DNA from: Drosophila miranda
Taxonomy: Eukaryota; Arthropoda; Insecta; Diptera; Drosophilidae
Length of the DNA stretch: 64,000 nucleotides
NCBI RefSeq assembly: GCF_003369915.1
Contig: NW_022881685.1
Location: 103,782-167,781 of the forward strand
Direction of reading: 5' to 3'
A program made the position numbers and the translations under genes. Of this stretch, positions 1 to 11,700 are shown piece by piece. Position 1 is the first letter of the stretch. Every line of letters begins with the position of its first letter. The notes beneath the pieces are model-generated. The model was not told the DNA's origin, made no database searches, and saw only the letters and a program-made list of their open reading frames with translations.

Positions 1-1060
1 TCGTTTCCGACCCCATAAAGTATATATATTCTTGATCAGCATCAATAGCCGAGTCGATTGAGCCATGTCTGTCTGTCCGTCTGTCCGTCTGTCCGTCCGT
101 CCGTCTGTCCATCTGTCCGTCTGTCCGTCCCCTTCAGCGCCTAGTGCTCAAAGACTATAAGAGCGAGAGCAACGATATTTTGGATCCAGACTTCTGTGAT
201 ATGTCACTGCTACAAGAATATTTCAAAACTTTGCCCCGCCCACTTCCGCCCCCACAAAGGACGAAAATCTGTGGCATCCACATTTTTAAAGATACGATAA
301 AACCAAAAACGCAGAATCGGTGAGGATGACCATATCTTCTACAGTGCAAAATCTGAACCAGATCGAATAATGATTATAGCCAGAATCAAGAACACAATTT
401 CATTCTTTCTCGCTCCGTCTCTCTCTAACACACAGGTTTCATGGTCGGTTTTGTCAATTGCAAAATATGAGTTCAAGGATATCAGAACCTATAAGAGCCA
501 GAGCAACCAAATTTGGTATCCACACTCCTGTGATATCGGACCTTGACCGTTTCGTTTCAAAATTTCGCCACACCCCCTTCCGCCCCCGCAAAGGACGAAA
601 ATCTGTGGCATCCACAAATCTCAGAGACTATTAAGGCTAGAGTAACCAAATTTGGTACACACACTCCTTTAAGATGTCACTATAAAACGTATATCTCAAA
701 ATTTCGCCCCACCCCCTTCCGCCCACACAAAGGACGAAAATCTGTTGCATCCACAATATTGCAGATTCGAGAAAACTAAAAACGCAGAATCATAGATAAT
801 CATAGATCATAGATCTATCAGATTGCTGAATCTGGATCAGATCAGATCATTATTATAGCCAAAAGGAACAAATCAATTTGCAGTGGCTAAGCAGCGCCCG
901 ACGTCACGCTAAGACTGATTTTCTGTCTCTCTCGCACGCACTCTTTGTCGTGTCGTTTAATATTAGCGGCGTCTGCCGGAGGAGAGCCGTACTGACTTAG
1001 TATCGGGTATAAATTTAGAGTTGCGGTCTCCGCAGCAACTCACAACGTTCCCCCTCGTTT
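1..1060 (+). mobile_element. DINE-1/ISY-type non-autonomous Helitron, 5' end outside the window
   Basis: The window opens inside the element at the block reading CGACCCCATAAAG. A CTGTC/CGTC-rich microsatellite (about 66-132), the low-complexity body and two GAGA-type tracts follow. The element ends at the hairpin GAGTTGC...GCAACTC and the terminal CCCCCTCGT near 1055. It has no coding capacity; the short ORFs in it recur in every copy at the same place and are not genes. The right edge lies inside the gag of Ty3/gypsy element A, at the same point as the Helitron at 33586-34728, so both copies descend from one insertion. Confidence 0.85.
66..132. repeat. Helitron-internal (GTCC/GTCT)n microsatellite
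   Basis: Tandem tetranucleotide tract of GTCT/GTCC units, typical of the microsatellite block in DINE-1 elements. Matching tracts, in one orientation or the other, occur near 4592-4660, 7505-7572, 18370-18404, 19862-19908, 22280-22325, 24115-24160, 29650-29704, 34517-34580, 38808-38850, 40300-40340, 42537-42587 and 60935-60990. Their lengths differ between copies. Confidence 0.9.
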
Positions 1061-1769
1061 TCTCTATAGGGTAGAGGCTTTGACGCATCAGACTCTCGAC
1101 GGAAATTTTCCAGTTCTGTGCAGTAACGCCAGTCTGCTTTTTGACGGAAAGGCCTGAGATTTTTATTGGCGTTGCCACAAGACTTCCGGATCGATGAGAT
1201 GGGACCGGTTATGCCAAGCCCTAAGAAAGCAGTTTAGGGATTCTCGAACCGATGTGGATATCAGAGAAGCGATAAGGGACAGGAAGAAAAAAGAAAAAGA
1301 AAATTTCGATTCCTTCCACGACGCCCTGATACAGCTGATGGATGATTTGGAAACTCCCATGTCAGAGAAAGCGATTGTGGAAACTTTACGGCGCAATTTG
1401 CGACCTGAAATTAGACATGAGCTCCTGAATGTCCAAATCGACTCCGTAGAACGTTTGAGAGAAGTCTGTCGTAGAAGGGAGGGTTTTCTCGACGACGTTA
1501 GGCGGAGTCATGGGTACCAGAAATTGATTCCTTTCCGGAAACAGGTTGCGGAATTGGTAGAGGAAGCCCAATTAGAGGAGGCCTCCGAATTCTCGGATGT
1601 AGAAGAAGAGGACGAGGTGGCAGCCATGGCACTGATTTGCTGGAACTGCCGAAAGGAGGGGCATCGCTACCACGATTGCGATAGCAAAAGGAAAATTTTT
1701 TGCGTTGGTGCGGAGCACCTAATAAATATAAGCCGTCGTGTAGCAAATGCCAAAAAAACGGCAAAGTGA
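1061..1769 (+). pseudogene. Element A gag, C-terminal part, with nonsense codon
   Basis: Encodes the capsid C-terminal part and nucleocapsid of a Ty3/gypsy Gag. Near 1646-1690 is a CCHC zinc knuckle, CWNCRKEGHRYHDC, with the spacing CX2CX4HX4C used to bind genomic RNA. The frame is broken by TGA at 1155-1157, where the sister copy has an arginine codon. From 1194 it is open for 191 residues. An A7 run sits at the end of the frame, and the pol frame overlaps it in +1 by about 23 bases, as expected for programmed or internal initiation of pol in this group. The N-terminal half is cut off by the Helitron. Confidence 0.82.
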
Positions 1770-4008
1770 ACACCCAGCCTCGCCAGCCGGTCAGTGTTCA
1801 GCGCAAGCAGTCGAGTGCAGAGGCGAAATCCCAGTAGGGATACTTAAAACTACCGCCCAGCTTCCGTCTGAGAAATCAGAATCCGACATACACCAAGCTT
1901 TAGTCTGGCCACAACTAGTCCATGCCAGATCCCATTCGCTTTTCACCAACGACCAACCCACAAGGAGTGCAAGAAGGATGAGAGCGTTCCGGAAGGCGGC
2001 GAAAGCGATAAATTGCATTCGTTACAAGCAGAAGGACAAGCGTCCATATGCGGAAGTTCGCCTGTTGGATCAAACGGTCCTTGGTCTATTGGACACCGGA
2101 GCAGCTATGAGTGTTATAGGCGGAAAGTTAGCAGAACGCGTAATCCAAAGCCGAATTCCTTTTAAGAGAGGAGTTGTAAATGCTTCCACTGCGGATGGAC
2201 GGAGGCAAGAGGTAGTGGGACGACTGCGGACACCGGTGCAGTATAAGGGTGCAGTGAAGGACCTTGAGCTGCACATTATTCCATCGCTCAGCCAGGACTT
2301 GTATTTAGGGATCGACTTTTGGTCAAGTTTCGATTTATTACCACCCAGCATGTCGCTGGCAGAGATAGTTCATGAACCGCAGAACCTCAGCCGAGGGGAA
2401 ATGGACCAGTTGCAAGCGACCATCAATTTATTTCCTTCGTTTTCCGTTTCCGGTCTAGGAAAGACGGCTCTGCTTTCGCATTCAATTGATGTAGGTGATG
2501 CAAAAGCCGTGAAGCAGAGACACTTCCCTGTATCTCCTGCGGTAGAGAAATTGTTATATGCGGAGATAGATCGGATGCTCAGCTTAGGAGTGATAGAGGA
2601 ATCCGATAGTGCGTGGTCATCACCGGTAGTATTGGTGCAGAAGCCAGGAAAGGTGAGGCTATGTTTAGATAGTAGGAAAGTTAACGCGGCGACCAAAAAA
2701 GACGCGTATCCGTTACCACAAATTGATGGGATTCTAGGACGTCTTCCTAAGGCGTTGTTTATTTCGAGCCTGGATCTTAAGGATGCCTATTGGCAAGTTC
2801 CCGTAGAGCCGAGCTCAGGCGATAAAACAGCGTTCACGGTTCCGGGGAAACCTCTCTACCAGTATAAGGTAATGCCTTTTGGTCTCACTAATGCTTCGCA
2901 GACCATGACAAGGTTGATGGACAAGGTAATTCCGGCCAGTTTAAGAAATGAAGTTTTTGTGTACCTGGACGACCTTTTGATTGTGTCGGACATTTTTGAG
3001 TCACATCGGAGGGTGTTGAGTGAAGTGGCAAGTTACATAAAAGCGGCAGGGTTAACGCTGAATGTGGAGAAAAGCAAGTTTTGCATGAAGTCAGTGCGGT
3101 ATTTGAGGCATATAGTAGGCGAAGGGGTGATTCGTACAGATCCGGATAAGATTTCGGCCATGTCCGATTTTCCTTTGCCAAAATCCCTAAAGTCTCTGCG
3201 TCACTTCCTAGGTATGGTAGGCTGGTACAGGAAGTTTATAAGCAACTTCGCATCGGTAGCCGCGCCTCTCACGGACTTGCTCAAGCCCAGACAGAAATTT
3301 TCAATGACTCAAGAGGGTCAGGAGGCTTTTGAAAAGTTGAAGGAGATGCTTTGCTCAGCGACAGTTTTGCGTAGTCCTGATTTTAGCAAACCATTCTATG
3401 TTCACTGCGACGCTAGCAAGACAGGCGTTGGGGGAGTGCTGGTGCAGAAGACGCCGGAGGGGGACGAATATCCGATTGCGTTTGTATCGAAAAAACTCAA
3501 CAAAGCCCAAAAGAATTATTCGGTCACCGAACAAGAATGTCTGGCCGCAATAGTTTGCATAAATAGGTTCAGAGCTTATATCGAGGGGCATGAATTTACT
3601 GTAATCACTGATCACGCCTCTTTAAAGTGGCTCATGTCACAAACTGACTTACACTAACGTCTAGCCCGATGGGCATTAAAGCTGCAGAGTTTCTCGTTTA
3701 AAATTGAGCATCGTAGCGGCAGGCTTAATGTGGTTCCGGATGCTCTTTCTCGCGTAAATGAGGAGGAAGTGGCGACTCTAGACGCGAGCAATGTGTTGTT
3801 GGTGGATTTGGAATCGCCAGAATTCAAGGCAGAAGATTACGTGGAGATCGTAGAAAGGGTTAGGGCCAATATTGATAAGTTGCCAGATCTCAAAATTGTA
3901 GATAACTTGTTGTATCGTAGGTCAGATCACGCAACAGGAGAGGTGCTACATGATGAACACATGTTCACTTGGAAACTCTGGATTCATCAAGGGTTAGTGG
4001 TTGACGTT
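1747..4008 (+). pseudogene. Element A pol (protease-RT-RNase H), nonsense-mutated and truncated
   Basis: Pol polyprotein of a Ty3/gypsy element. In order: aspartic protease with LLDTGAAMSVIG near 2085-2120, reverse transcriptase with the YLDDLL active-site box near 2960-2977, and RNase H beginning at YVHCDAS near 3400. TAA at 3655-3657 replaces a serine codon of the sister copy, within RNase H. The frame then reopens (3730 onward) and runs across the 4008/4009 junction into INCENP sequence in a frame that is not the INCENP frame. The 3' part of integrase is missing. Not functional. Confidence 0.85.
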
Positions 4009-4448
4009 AAGCTGGTACAGTTGACCGGGGCCAAGAAGAAGATTCTGCCACCGCCGCCGAAGACAAAATACACATGGGACATGCTGCACGAGCCACCGAT
4101 GACGAGGGCAAGGTCACCCACAAGCGTCCGCCAGCACCCACCTGGAGTCGCAGTAAGTTAGCGTTTTCTTTAGCCAGTGTCTGATCTAATCTAAAATTTT
4201 GTGACCCATTTTCAGGCCATGTACGCGGCGAAGCGATTGCCATGCAGAGCCACTGTCCCACCGATGTCATCGACAGCTTCTTCTCGGTGGCCCCCACCAC
4301 TCCGGACCTGAAACTGATTTTCCCCAACATCGATCCCAGCCAGCTGAAGCGCAACTCCAGCGTGCTCTGGTCCACGCCCCCACGCTACTCGGAGCTCCCA
4401 AAATACTAGTTATACACAAACACGTATGTATATAAAATAATCCCCTGT
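4009..4448 (+). pseudogene. Incenp: INCENP 3'-terminal fragment (IN-box exons)
   Basis: Two terminal exons of the inner centromere protein, scaffold of the chromosomal passenger complex. Exon piece 4009-4152 reads ...KRPPAPTWSR; a 63-bp intron follows with donor GTAAGT (4153) and acceptor TTTTCAG (to 4215). The last exon, 4216-4409, ends TAG. Both splice sites are phase 1, so the exons join in frame. The end, DLKLIFPNIDPSQLKRNSS then VLWSTPP, fits the Aurora B-binding IN-box (family knowledge: PTW core, then acidic-IF, KR-SS and W-S-P-P). About 39 bp after the stop join a Helitron. No N-terminal part or promoter is present, so this is a fragment, despite clean splice sites. Confidence 0.82.
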
Positions 4449-5109
4449 TTTTATACCCGATACTCAAAATGAGTATTGGGGTATATTAGATTTGTGGTAA
4501 AAGTGGATGTGTGTAACGTCCAAAAGGAATCGTTTCCGACCCCATAAAGTATATATATTCTTGATCAGCATCAATAGCCGAGTCGATTGAGCCATGTCTG
4601 TCTGTCCGTCTGTCCGTCTGTCCGTCCGTCCGTCTGTCCATCTGTCCGTCTGTCCGTCCCCTTCAGCGCCTAGTGCTCAAAGACTATAAGAGCGAGAGCA
4701 ACGATATTTTGGATCCAGACTTCTGTGATATGTCACTGCTACAAGAATATTTCAAAACTTTGCCCCACCCCCTTCCGCCCACACAAAGAACGAAAATCTG
4801 TTGCATCCACAATATTGAAGATACGAGAAAACTAAAAACGCAGAATCATAGATAATGATCATATATATCAGATTGCTGAATCTGGATCAGATCAGATCAT
4901 TTTTATAGCCAAAAGGAACAAATCAATTTGCACTGGCTACGCAGCACCCGACGTCACGCTCAGACTGATTTTCTGTCTCTCTCGCACGCACTCCTTGTCG
5001 TGTCGTTTAATATTAGCGGCGTCTGCCGGAGGAGAGCCATACTGACTTAGTATCGGGTATAACCATAGAGTTGTGGTGTCCGCAGCAACTCACAACGTTC
5101 CCCCTCGTT
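4449..5109 (+). mobile_element. DINE-1/ISY-type Helitron, internally deleted
   Basis: Both ends are present: TATACCCGATACTC at 4457 and CCCCCTCGT near 5100. At about 650 bp it is shorter than the usual 1.1 kb because the middle is missing. It links the INCENP fragment to a LINE. The same INCENP-Helitron-LINE order occurs inverted at 37197-39434. Confidence 0.88.
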
Positions 5110-6660
5110 TCTTCTTTCTTTAGCTCAAATTTTGAGCCATACGCAGCTTGGCACAGTTTCGATGTCTTAAACTCTATACCCTCGGTGGTCAATATTGGTA
5201 CACTCGATGTATCGAAAGAGGACATTTTGGTGGCAATTGATGAACTCGATAATTCTAATAAACCCGACTGTGATGGCATTTCTGCCTTCCTGCTTCGCAA
5301 CTGTGTTGTAGCGTTCTGTGAACCTCTCAAAATTCTATTCACAAATTCGCTGTTAACGGGTCAGTTTATTGGTAAGTGGAAAGCTGCCACGATTACGCCA
5401 ATTTTTAAGAGAGGTACCAAAAATCTCATTTCCAATTACAGACCAATTGCCAAACTCAGCAATGTTTCAAAACTTCTAGAGCGAATCATTGCCAGAAAAA
5501 TCACCTTCCTCATGAAATCCTACATTAGCCCAAATCAGCATGGTTTTATGCCGGGTAGATCAACAACCACTAATCTCATTGCTTTCAGTAATTTCTGCAC
5601 TCGTGTCTTTGAAATGCACTCTCAAGTCGACGTTGTGTATACTGACTTTGCTAAAGCCTTTGACAAAGTCTCCCACTGGGCTTTAATAGCCAAGCTGCAT
5701 CGGTTGGGGATTCATTCCTGCCTGCTCAGTTGGTTTAGGTCGTATCTTGAGCGGCGAGAGTATGTCGTATTGATAAATGGAAAGCCTTCGGCCCCATTCT
5801 TGGCTACTTCCGGCCTTCCACAGGGAAGTGCACTTGGTCCACTTCTGTTCTTAATTTTTATTAACGACATATGTCTCAGCATTCAAGCTTCTGAGCATCT
5901 GCTTTATGCTGATGATCTTAAAATCTTCCGATCTGTCAAAACCTTAGGCGATAGTATCCTTCTGCAGCGCGACCTGGATAGAGTTGCTCGTTGGTGCAGA
6001 CTTAATTCGCTCCCACTCAACATTAGTAAATGTTACTTTGTTTCTTTTAGCAAGCGTGTCTTTAATGTGCTGGCCTCATATTCAATAGATGGCCATCCTC
6101 TCTTAAAGCAGACGGAGATACTTGACCTCGGGGTCTTATTTGACTCTAGATTTCTGTTTGCAGGGCATATGAATTTAATATTGCCAAAAGCCTATGCAAT
6201 GTTCGGCTTTGTTAAGCGCAATTCATCCCAATTCAAGGACCCATAGACAAGGCTCAGTCTGTACGCATTCCAAAGAAAGTTTCTGAAATTTGCACTCCAG
6301 CCTCTGCCATTTTCCATTCCGATGCCGTCCTATGAGTGCAGATGTCGCCTCGTGCATCTCTCCTCTCTCGAGGATCGTAGGACCATTGCGGCTCAAATAT
6401 TTATTTTTGACCTTTTAGTGGGTAATATCGATTGCCCTGACCTACTTAGAAGGATTAGATTCACTACGCCCGCCAGGAGCCTCAGGACCCATGCACCCTT
6501 TGCAGTTGATCTCCACCGGACCAATTATGGCTTTCATGAGCCCATCAGTAGGGCGCTTCGGCAGCACAAGGCGCTGCCAGCTGGAATGCACTTTGACTTT
6601 TGCCAGGGGAAGGGAGCCGTCAGACGGTTGCTTGTGGATTTCTTCCTGCTACATAATTAA
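5110..6660 (+). pseudogene. LINE reverse transcriptase ORF, nonsense-mutated
   Basis: Non-LTR reverse transcriptase. Visible blocks are NYRPIAKLSNVSKLLE, a palm motif with FTDFAKAFDKV-like spacing (TDFAKAFDKVSH), SGLPQGSALGPLLFLIFIND and the YADD catalytic box near 5908. TAG at 6244-6246 replaces a tyrosine codon of the intact copy. The frame then continues to the natural stop at 6658-6660. The endonuclease part lies outside this truncated copy. Family placement (jockey/I group) rests on motif style and the short A-rich tail. Confidence 0.85.
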
Positions 6661-6782
6661 TTTACTAATGCTATTTTTTTTATTTGTTAATATAGAAATA
6701 AGTTAGCCTAGCCAGTTAAGGATTTTTTGATTCCGTTGGCGAATAATAAATAAATGTGCAAAAAAGAAAGAAAATAAAGAAG
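5110..6782 (+). mobile_element. Jockey/I-like LINE copy, 5'-truncated
   Basis: The LINE starts at a Helitron edge (its GAAGAA target is seen uninterrupted near 26098) and runs through the reverse transcriptase to a 3' UTR ending in an A-rich AATAAATAAAT tail at about 6745-6780. It carries an 81-bp in-frame deletion at about 6270, shared with the copy at 45056-46971 but absent from 24456-26560, so the copies fall into two lineages. Confidence 0.85.
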
Positions 6783-7716
6783 AAACGAGGGGGAACGTTG
6801 TGAGTTGCTGCGGACACCACAACTCTATGGTTATACCCGATACTAAGTCAGTATGGCTCTCCTCCGGCAGACGCCGCTAATATTAAACGACACGACAAAG
6901 AGTGCGTGCGAGAGAGACAGAAAATCAGTCTGAGCGTGACGTCGGGCGCTGCGTAGCCACTGCAAATTGATTTGTTCCTATTGGCTATAAAAATGATCTG
7001 ATCTGATTTGGTCACTCTAGCTTTAACAGTCTCTGAGATTTTTGAATATCCCCAGATTTTCGTCCTTTGCGGGGGCGGAAGGAAACAAACTCGTCTCGGT
7101 CCGATATATTAGGAGTGTAGATACCAAATTTGGTTGCTCTAGCTTTTGTAGTCTCTGAGATCTAGGCGCTAATGTTTTAATCTAAGCAATGCCGCCTATG
7201 CTACATGTGTGTTAGATAGAGACAGGGAGAGAAAAAATGAAATTGTTTTCTTGATGCTGGCTATAATAAAAATACGATCCAATTCAGATTCCGCAGTCTT
7301 AAAGATATGGTCATTCTCTACAATTCTACGTTTATGGTTTTCTCATATCTTTAAAATTGTGGATGCCACAGATTTTCTTCCTTTGTGGGGGCGGAAGTGG
7401 GCGGGGCGAAGTTTTGAAATATTTTTGTAGCAGTGACATATCACAGAAGTCTGGATCCAAAACATCGTTGCTCTAGCTCTTATAGTCTTTGAGCACTAGG
7501 CGCTGAAGGGGACGGACAGACGGACAGACGGACGGACGGACGGACGGACGGACAGACGGACAGACAGACAGGGCTCAATCGACTCGGCTATTGATGCTGA
7601 TCAAGAATATATATACTTTATGGGGTCGGAAACGATTCCTTCTGGACGTTACACACATCCACTTTTACCACAAATCTAATATACCCCAATACTCATTTTG
7701 AGTATCGGTTATAAAA
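6783..7716 (-). mobile_element. DINE-1/ISY-type Helitron
   Basis: Reverse orientation: AACGAGGGGG at 6784 through the GAGTTGC hairpin, GAGA tracts and microsatellite to the TATCGGTTATA end near 7712. One terminal base pair is altered (TCGGTTATA for TCGGGTATA). The right edge re-enters LINE sequence at AAAGGTTTGC, so its right junction is the LINE insertion site also seen at 37883. Confidence 0.87.
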
Positions 7717-8026
7717 AGGTTTGCTATACCATTATCCGTATTAGCGCTTAAGCTGCCCAGGATCATAACGGAAGGAAGAGAGCTCGTTGACCTTTTGGAC
7801 TTTATAAAATGCCAAAAAGACCTGGGATTGACTTAAAGTTCCCTCTCAACGTCGGCAATATATTGGTTATACAAAAATTTACCTAAAACAGCAAACTCCC
7901 TCTTATGTTGCACATACCTTGCCCAATCTACAGGGTCCCGGGTCTTACCAAATCGTTTAAAGTACTTATTACGAAAATTCTTATATTTCATAAGACCCTT
8001 CGTATACCACGGCAGTCTATAGGAGC
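7717..8026 (-). mobile_element. LINE fragment (endonuclease-RT linker)
   Basis: Antisense LINE sequence that matches 26110-26415. It contains the same in-frame TAA (complement of 7833-7835) as the other copies. The BEL/Pao element interrupts it at GGAGC; it resumes at 14242. Confidence 0.85.
8022..8026. repeat. Target-site duplication GGAGC of the BEL/Pao insertion (left copy)
   Basis: GGAGC directly before the left LTR is repeated right after the right LTR (14242-14246). Uninterrupted LINE copies hold one GGAGC at this point (26412-26416 region, TATAGGAGCCATG). Five bases is the usual size for BEL/Pao integrases. Confidence 0.93.
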
Positions 8027-8421
8027 TGTTCGGGCCAGCCGCTGAAGAATAACCGTAACTTTAACATTATTATTGTATGAGCAGAGAGAGCCGCCTATGT
8101 TGTAAAACGTTGACGTTCTGCAGAGCTGCTGCGCTCTCCCGCTAAAGGGGCTCTCTGCCGCCGCCACTTCGGCAACTACTTTGATCTGCTGCCACCACTT
8201 CGGCAATCACTTTGATCTAACGCCGTCGTCTATAGTTTAGTTCTATGCTAACACCTCTGCGCATTGGTAGCATATCGATCTCGCATAAAGTTTATCTGGC
8301 AATAGCAAGCAATCGGCTTCCGCTAAGCCACCAAGATTAAATACGAATTATAAAGTTTAACCCAAAATCTCTTTTCATTTTTGAAACACATAGGTGCCAA
8401 AAAAGCTTGGCATCTCAAACA
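8027..8421 (+). repeat. BEL/Pao 5' LTR
   Basis: 395 bp, same length as the right LTR. Read side by side, they differ at 8194/14014 (A/G), 8253/14073 (A/C) and 8260/14080 (C/A). No length differences were seen. Confidence 0.93.
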
Positions 8422-8439
8422 TTGGTGACCCCGACGTGA
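8422..8439 (+). promoter_or_regulatory. BEL/Pao primer-binding site
   Basis: TTGGTGACCCCGACGTGA abuts the 5' LTR, the position where a tRNA primes minus-strand synthesis. The sequence is of the TGGTGACCCCGACGTG type usual in BEL elements. I do not assign the tRNA. Confidence 0.75.
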
Positions 8440-8757
8440 TATAAAACCATTGCTTAATCGCGTTCCGTTAAAAAACTTATTATTTATACAATATTTTGTT
8501 GTTGGGTAGTTTAACTACCAACAAATACATTTGGGTGCACGTTGAAAAACAGTTTAAAGTGCAAATTCAGTGAGAGGGCGGCTGAAATATTTATAGACAA
8601 ATTCCGGTACTTTAAGCGTCGAATCTCTCATTCTCTGCGCAGCTGCAGCCGCGGTTCTTGACTTTTCGTGTCTTGCATTCTCGCTCTCGTGTCTATACAT
8701 CGTCGCTTAAGCGGTATTTCATTTTCCGTTGTTGTGTCGAATTGCACAACGGTTAAC

Positions 8758-11700
8758 ATGGACAACGATCCGAATACAGGCGCGGGCGGAAATATTGTGG
8801 TGGCTGATTCCAGACTGAGTCTGTATAAGCGTAAAAGTCAGTCATTATATGATCGATTGCACAGGCTTGGCGAATCCTTCGCGGGGAATAAAATCGATAA
8901 GCTGACCGCCGCGGAAGTCGAGGTGCGCCTTGATATGTTGGCAGAAATTCGAGAGGAATTTAATAAGGCCCATAATGAGTTGGAGGCTCTTGATCAAAAC
9001 GAGATTGGGAGTGAGCTGCGCGAAATCTTCGATACTCTTTTCATATCGTTGAAAGCTGAGTTGCTGGCTGCTGTTGAAGTAAGCCAGTCACACGCCGCTG
9101 CCCATTCTACGGACATAGTACCATCATCATGGCTCACAAGCAGCGACTTCCTGAGCTGAAGGTGCCTACATTTTCTGGTGGATACGTCGAGTTCTCGGAT
9201 TTTATGGCAATGTTCAAATCGGTGATTGAAGCGGATGCGGATCTCAGTGACATCGAGAAATTCCAGCACCTTCGCTCTTGCCTCGCTGATGCGGCTTTGG
9301 ATTCGGTTCGATCGTTAGAGCTCTCCAGTGCCAATTATCGTACGACTCTGGATATACTTAATAAACGCTTTAATAACAAAAGACTTGTTTTCCAGGCACA
9401 CATCAAAAAGATTCTTGGGCTAAAGAGGGTAGACTCGCCTTCTGCTAAAAGGCTTCGAGAGTTTTCGGATGCAGTCAATTTACGCATGCGAGCGTTGCAG
9501 ACATTGGGAACTGCTTAGGAGATTTCAGGATTCATGGTCATCAACATGCTGCTGCAGAAGTTGGATTCGAAGACACAAACCAAATGGAATTTGGAATTCT
9601 TCGAATTCTTGCAGCAACGCTGCCAGAAAATGGAGCGGTTGGAATATGCTACAGCGACACACGCTAGTAGCGATCAGGTGGGAAAAAACCATTCCTATAC
9701 GCAGGTTAAGAAAACGTTTGTAGCTTCCAACTCTTCCGCCGACCCGTCTGTATGCGTCTTTTGCCACTCAGCGGGCCATGGAATATACTCGTGCAAGATA
9801 TTCGGAAATCTCTCACCGTTGCTGCGCCACAAAGAAGTGAAGAAGCTTTCCCTATGCTTCAATTGCCTAAAGCCGGGGCACCGGACCCGCGCATGCAATA
9901 GTGGAAAATGTCGAGTATGCGGCGGTAGGCATCATAGTTTGTTGCACTTCGATAGTATACAGCCCACAACACAAGGCTGCACAGGTATTACTCCTCCCGA
10001 TCTGGCCGTTCAACCGGACACTCTTTCCGTTGCTCAAAATTCTGCTAGCAGCTCGTCTCTACCTTCGTCTACCTCTCTTGCTGCCCAAGGTCTTCACTCT
10101 GATGTCGTGCTTCTGGCTACAGCCGTGGTTCTCGTAAAGAATCGGTCTGGCGTTTTAGTTCCTTGTCGTGCCATCTTAGATTCAGGATCGCAGCTGCATC
10201 TCGTCACATCCAGGTTCGCCCAGCAGCTTCAGCTTAGGAGAACTCAATCGTCTGCACTTGTGTCTGGGCTGGGCGATACCAGCGTTTCTACTGAGGGATC
10301 CACCATAAGCATTTGTATGCATTCTCGCACCTCTGCTTACACAACTACACTTACTGCTCTCATCGCCCCCACGATTACCGATTCTCAACCAAGTATGACA
10401 GTAAATGTATCCGATTGGCGTATTCCATCTAACATTCAGCTCGCTGATCCTGCATTTTTCAATCCTCAACGGGTTGATCTTCTCATTGGTGCGAGCGTTT
10501 TTTATGATCTCCTCTGCGTAGGGCAAATCAAACTCACCGATGGACTGCCTCTTCTGCAGAAGACCCGGCTTGGGTGGATCGTATCTGGCGGTGGACAGAA
10601 GGTATCAAGCTCGGCGTTTTTGGCTACGCACAATTGTCCAGATTCGATAGCTGAGATGGAAGCAAGGTTGGATAAAACTCTTCGTATGTTTTGGGAAGTC
10701 GAGAATTGTGTGGAGGCTGGTTTGAATACCAAAGAAGAAGACGATTGTGAAGCACATTTCGTAAGCCACCTTTCACGGTTGCCATCCGGGGAGTATGCAG
10801 TTCGTCTGCCGCTAAATAACAATACTGATCGTTTAGGAGAATCTTATGCTCAGGCTTATCGACGGTTCATCAGTCTGGAGCGAAAACTGGAGCGTAATCC
10901 TACACTCAAGGAGCGGTATTCCGCCTTTATGAGGGAGTACATTGATTTGCATCATATGCACCAAGTCAACCCTGATTCCCGTAGTCTCTGCAAATATTTC
11001 TTGCCTCATCACTGTGTCCTAAAGGAGGACAGTACGACGACAAAACTCCGTGTCGTTTTCGACGGATCCGCAGCTACATCAACTGGATATTCTCTAAATG
11101 ATGTGATGATGACAGGCCCTGTTATTCAGGCTGCATTGTTTAACATATTGATTCGCTTTCGAACATATCCAGTCGCTCTCACTGGGGACATTTGTAAAAT
11201 GTACCGCTGCGTACGAGTGTCTCCACCCGACAATTTGTATCAGTGCATCCTATGGCGAGATTCCATCGAGTCCGAGGTTCAAGTCTACACATTAGACACC
11301 GTCACATACGGGACGAGGGCTGCATCATTTTTAGCGGTCCGCGCAATGCACCAGCTGGCCATCGACGAGAGTGAGTCCTACCCTCTTGGCTCAGCTGCTC
11401 TGCGGCAGGAGTTTTACGTGGATGACCTTATTTCGGGCGGTAATTCGGTCGCACAGGTCATGGACAAGATGCACCAAACATCAGCTTTACTGTCCCGAGG
11501 TAATTTTAGACTTAGGAACTTCCAGTCACCAGGAAGTACTTGAGGGAACCCCTGAAGATGACATAGAGAAGTTCCTAAAGTTTAATGATGGAAGCGACAT
11601 TGCCAAAACTCTCGGCTTAGCGTGGGACCCTGCTTCGGATCAGCTGCTTTTTTTCCTTCAGCAGCTTTGGAGAGAAAATTTGGATTGGGATGAAAGCCTA

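Larger units (their letters stand above)
1061..4008 (+). mobile_element. Ty3/gypsy LTR retrotransposon A, truncated (gag C-terminal part and pol)
   Basis: This is an internal piece of a Ty3/gypsy element. It begins in mid-gag at the Helitron edge and stops in pol shortly before the integrase zinc finger, where it joins the INCENP fragment at 4008/4009. No LTR is attached. The second copy (30328-37196, - strand) carries the missing integrase start, the gag N-terminal part, the primer-binding site and LTR sequence. This + copy has stop codons that the other lacks (TGA at 1155-1157 in gag, TAA at 3655-3657 in pol), so it is dead. Confidence 0.88.

Noticed and set aside
66..132. Regular short repeats that might be taken for a CRISPR array
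   Set aside because: A tetranucleotide microsatellite without spacers, in a eukaryotic Helitron.
543..779. Repeated 60-90-codon ORFs in Helitrons (e.g. at 543, 18170, 23471, 38158)
   Set aside because: Present at fixed places in a non-coding element, with frames that drift between copies. Helitron body, not genes.
4007..4375. Antisense ORF of 122-135 codons beginning MDQSTLELR, present in every INCENP fragment
   Set aside because: It lies opposite the INCENP exons, spans the intron without regard to splice sites, and the sense frame has the IN-box motif and correct splice phase.
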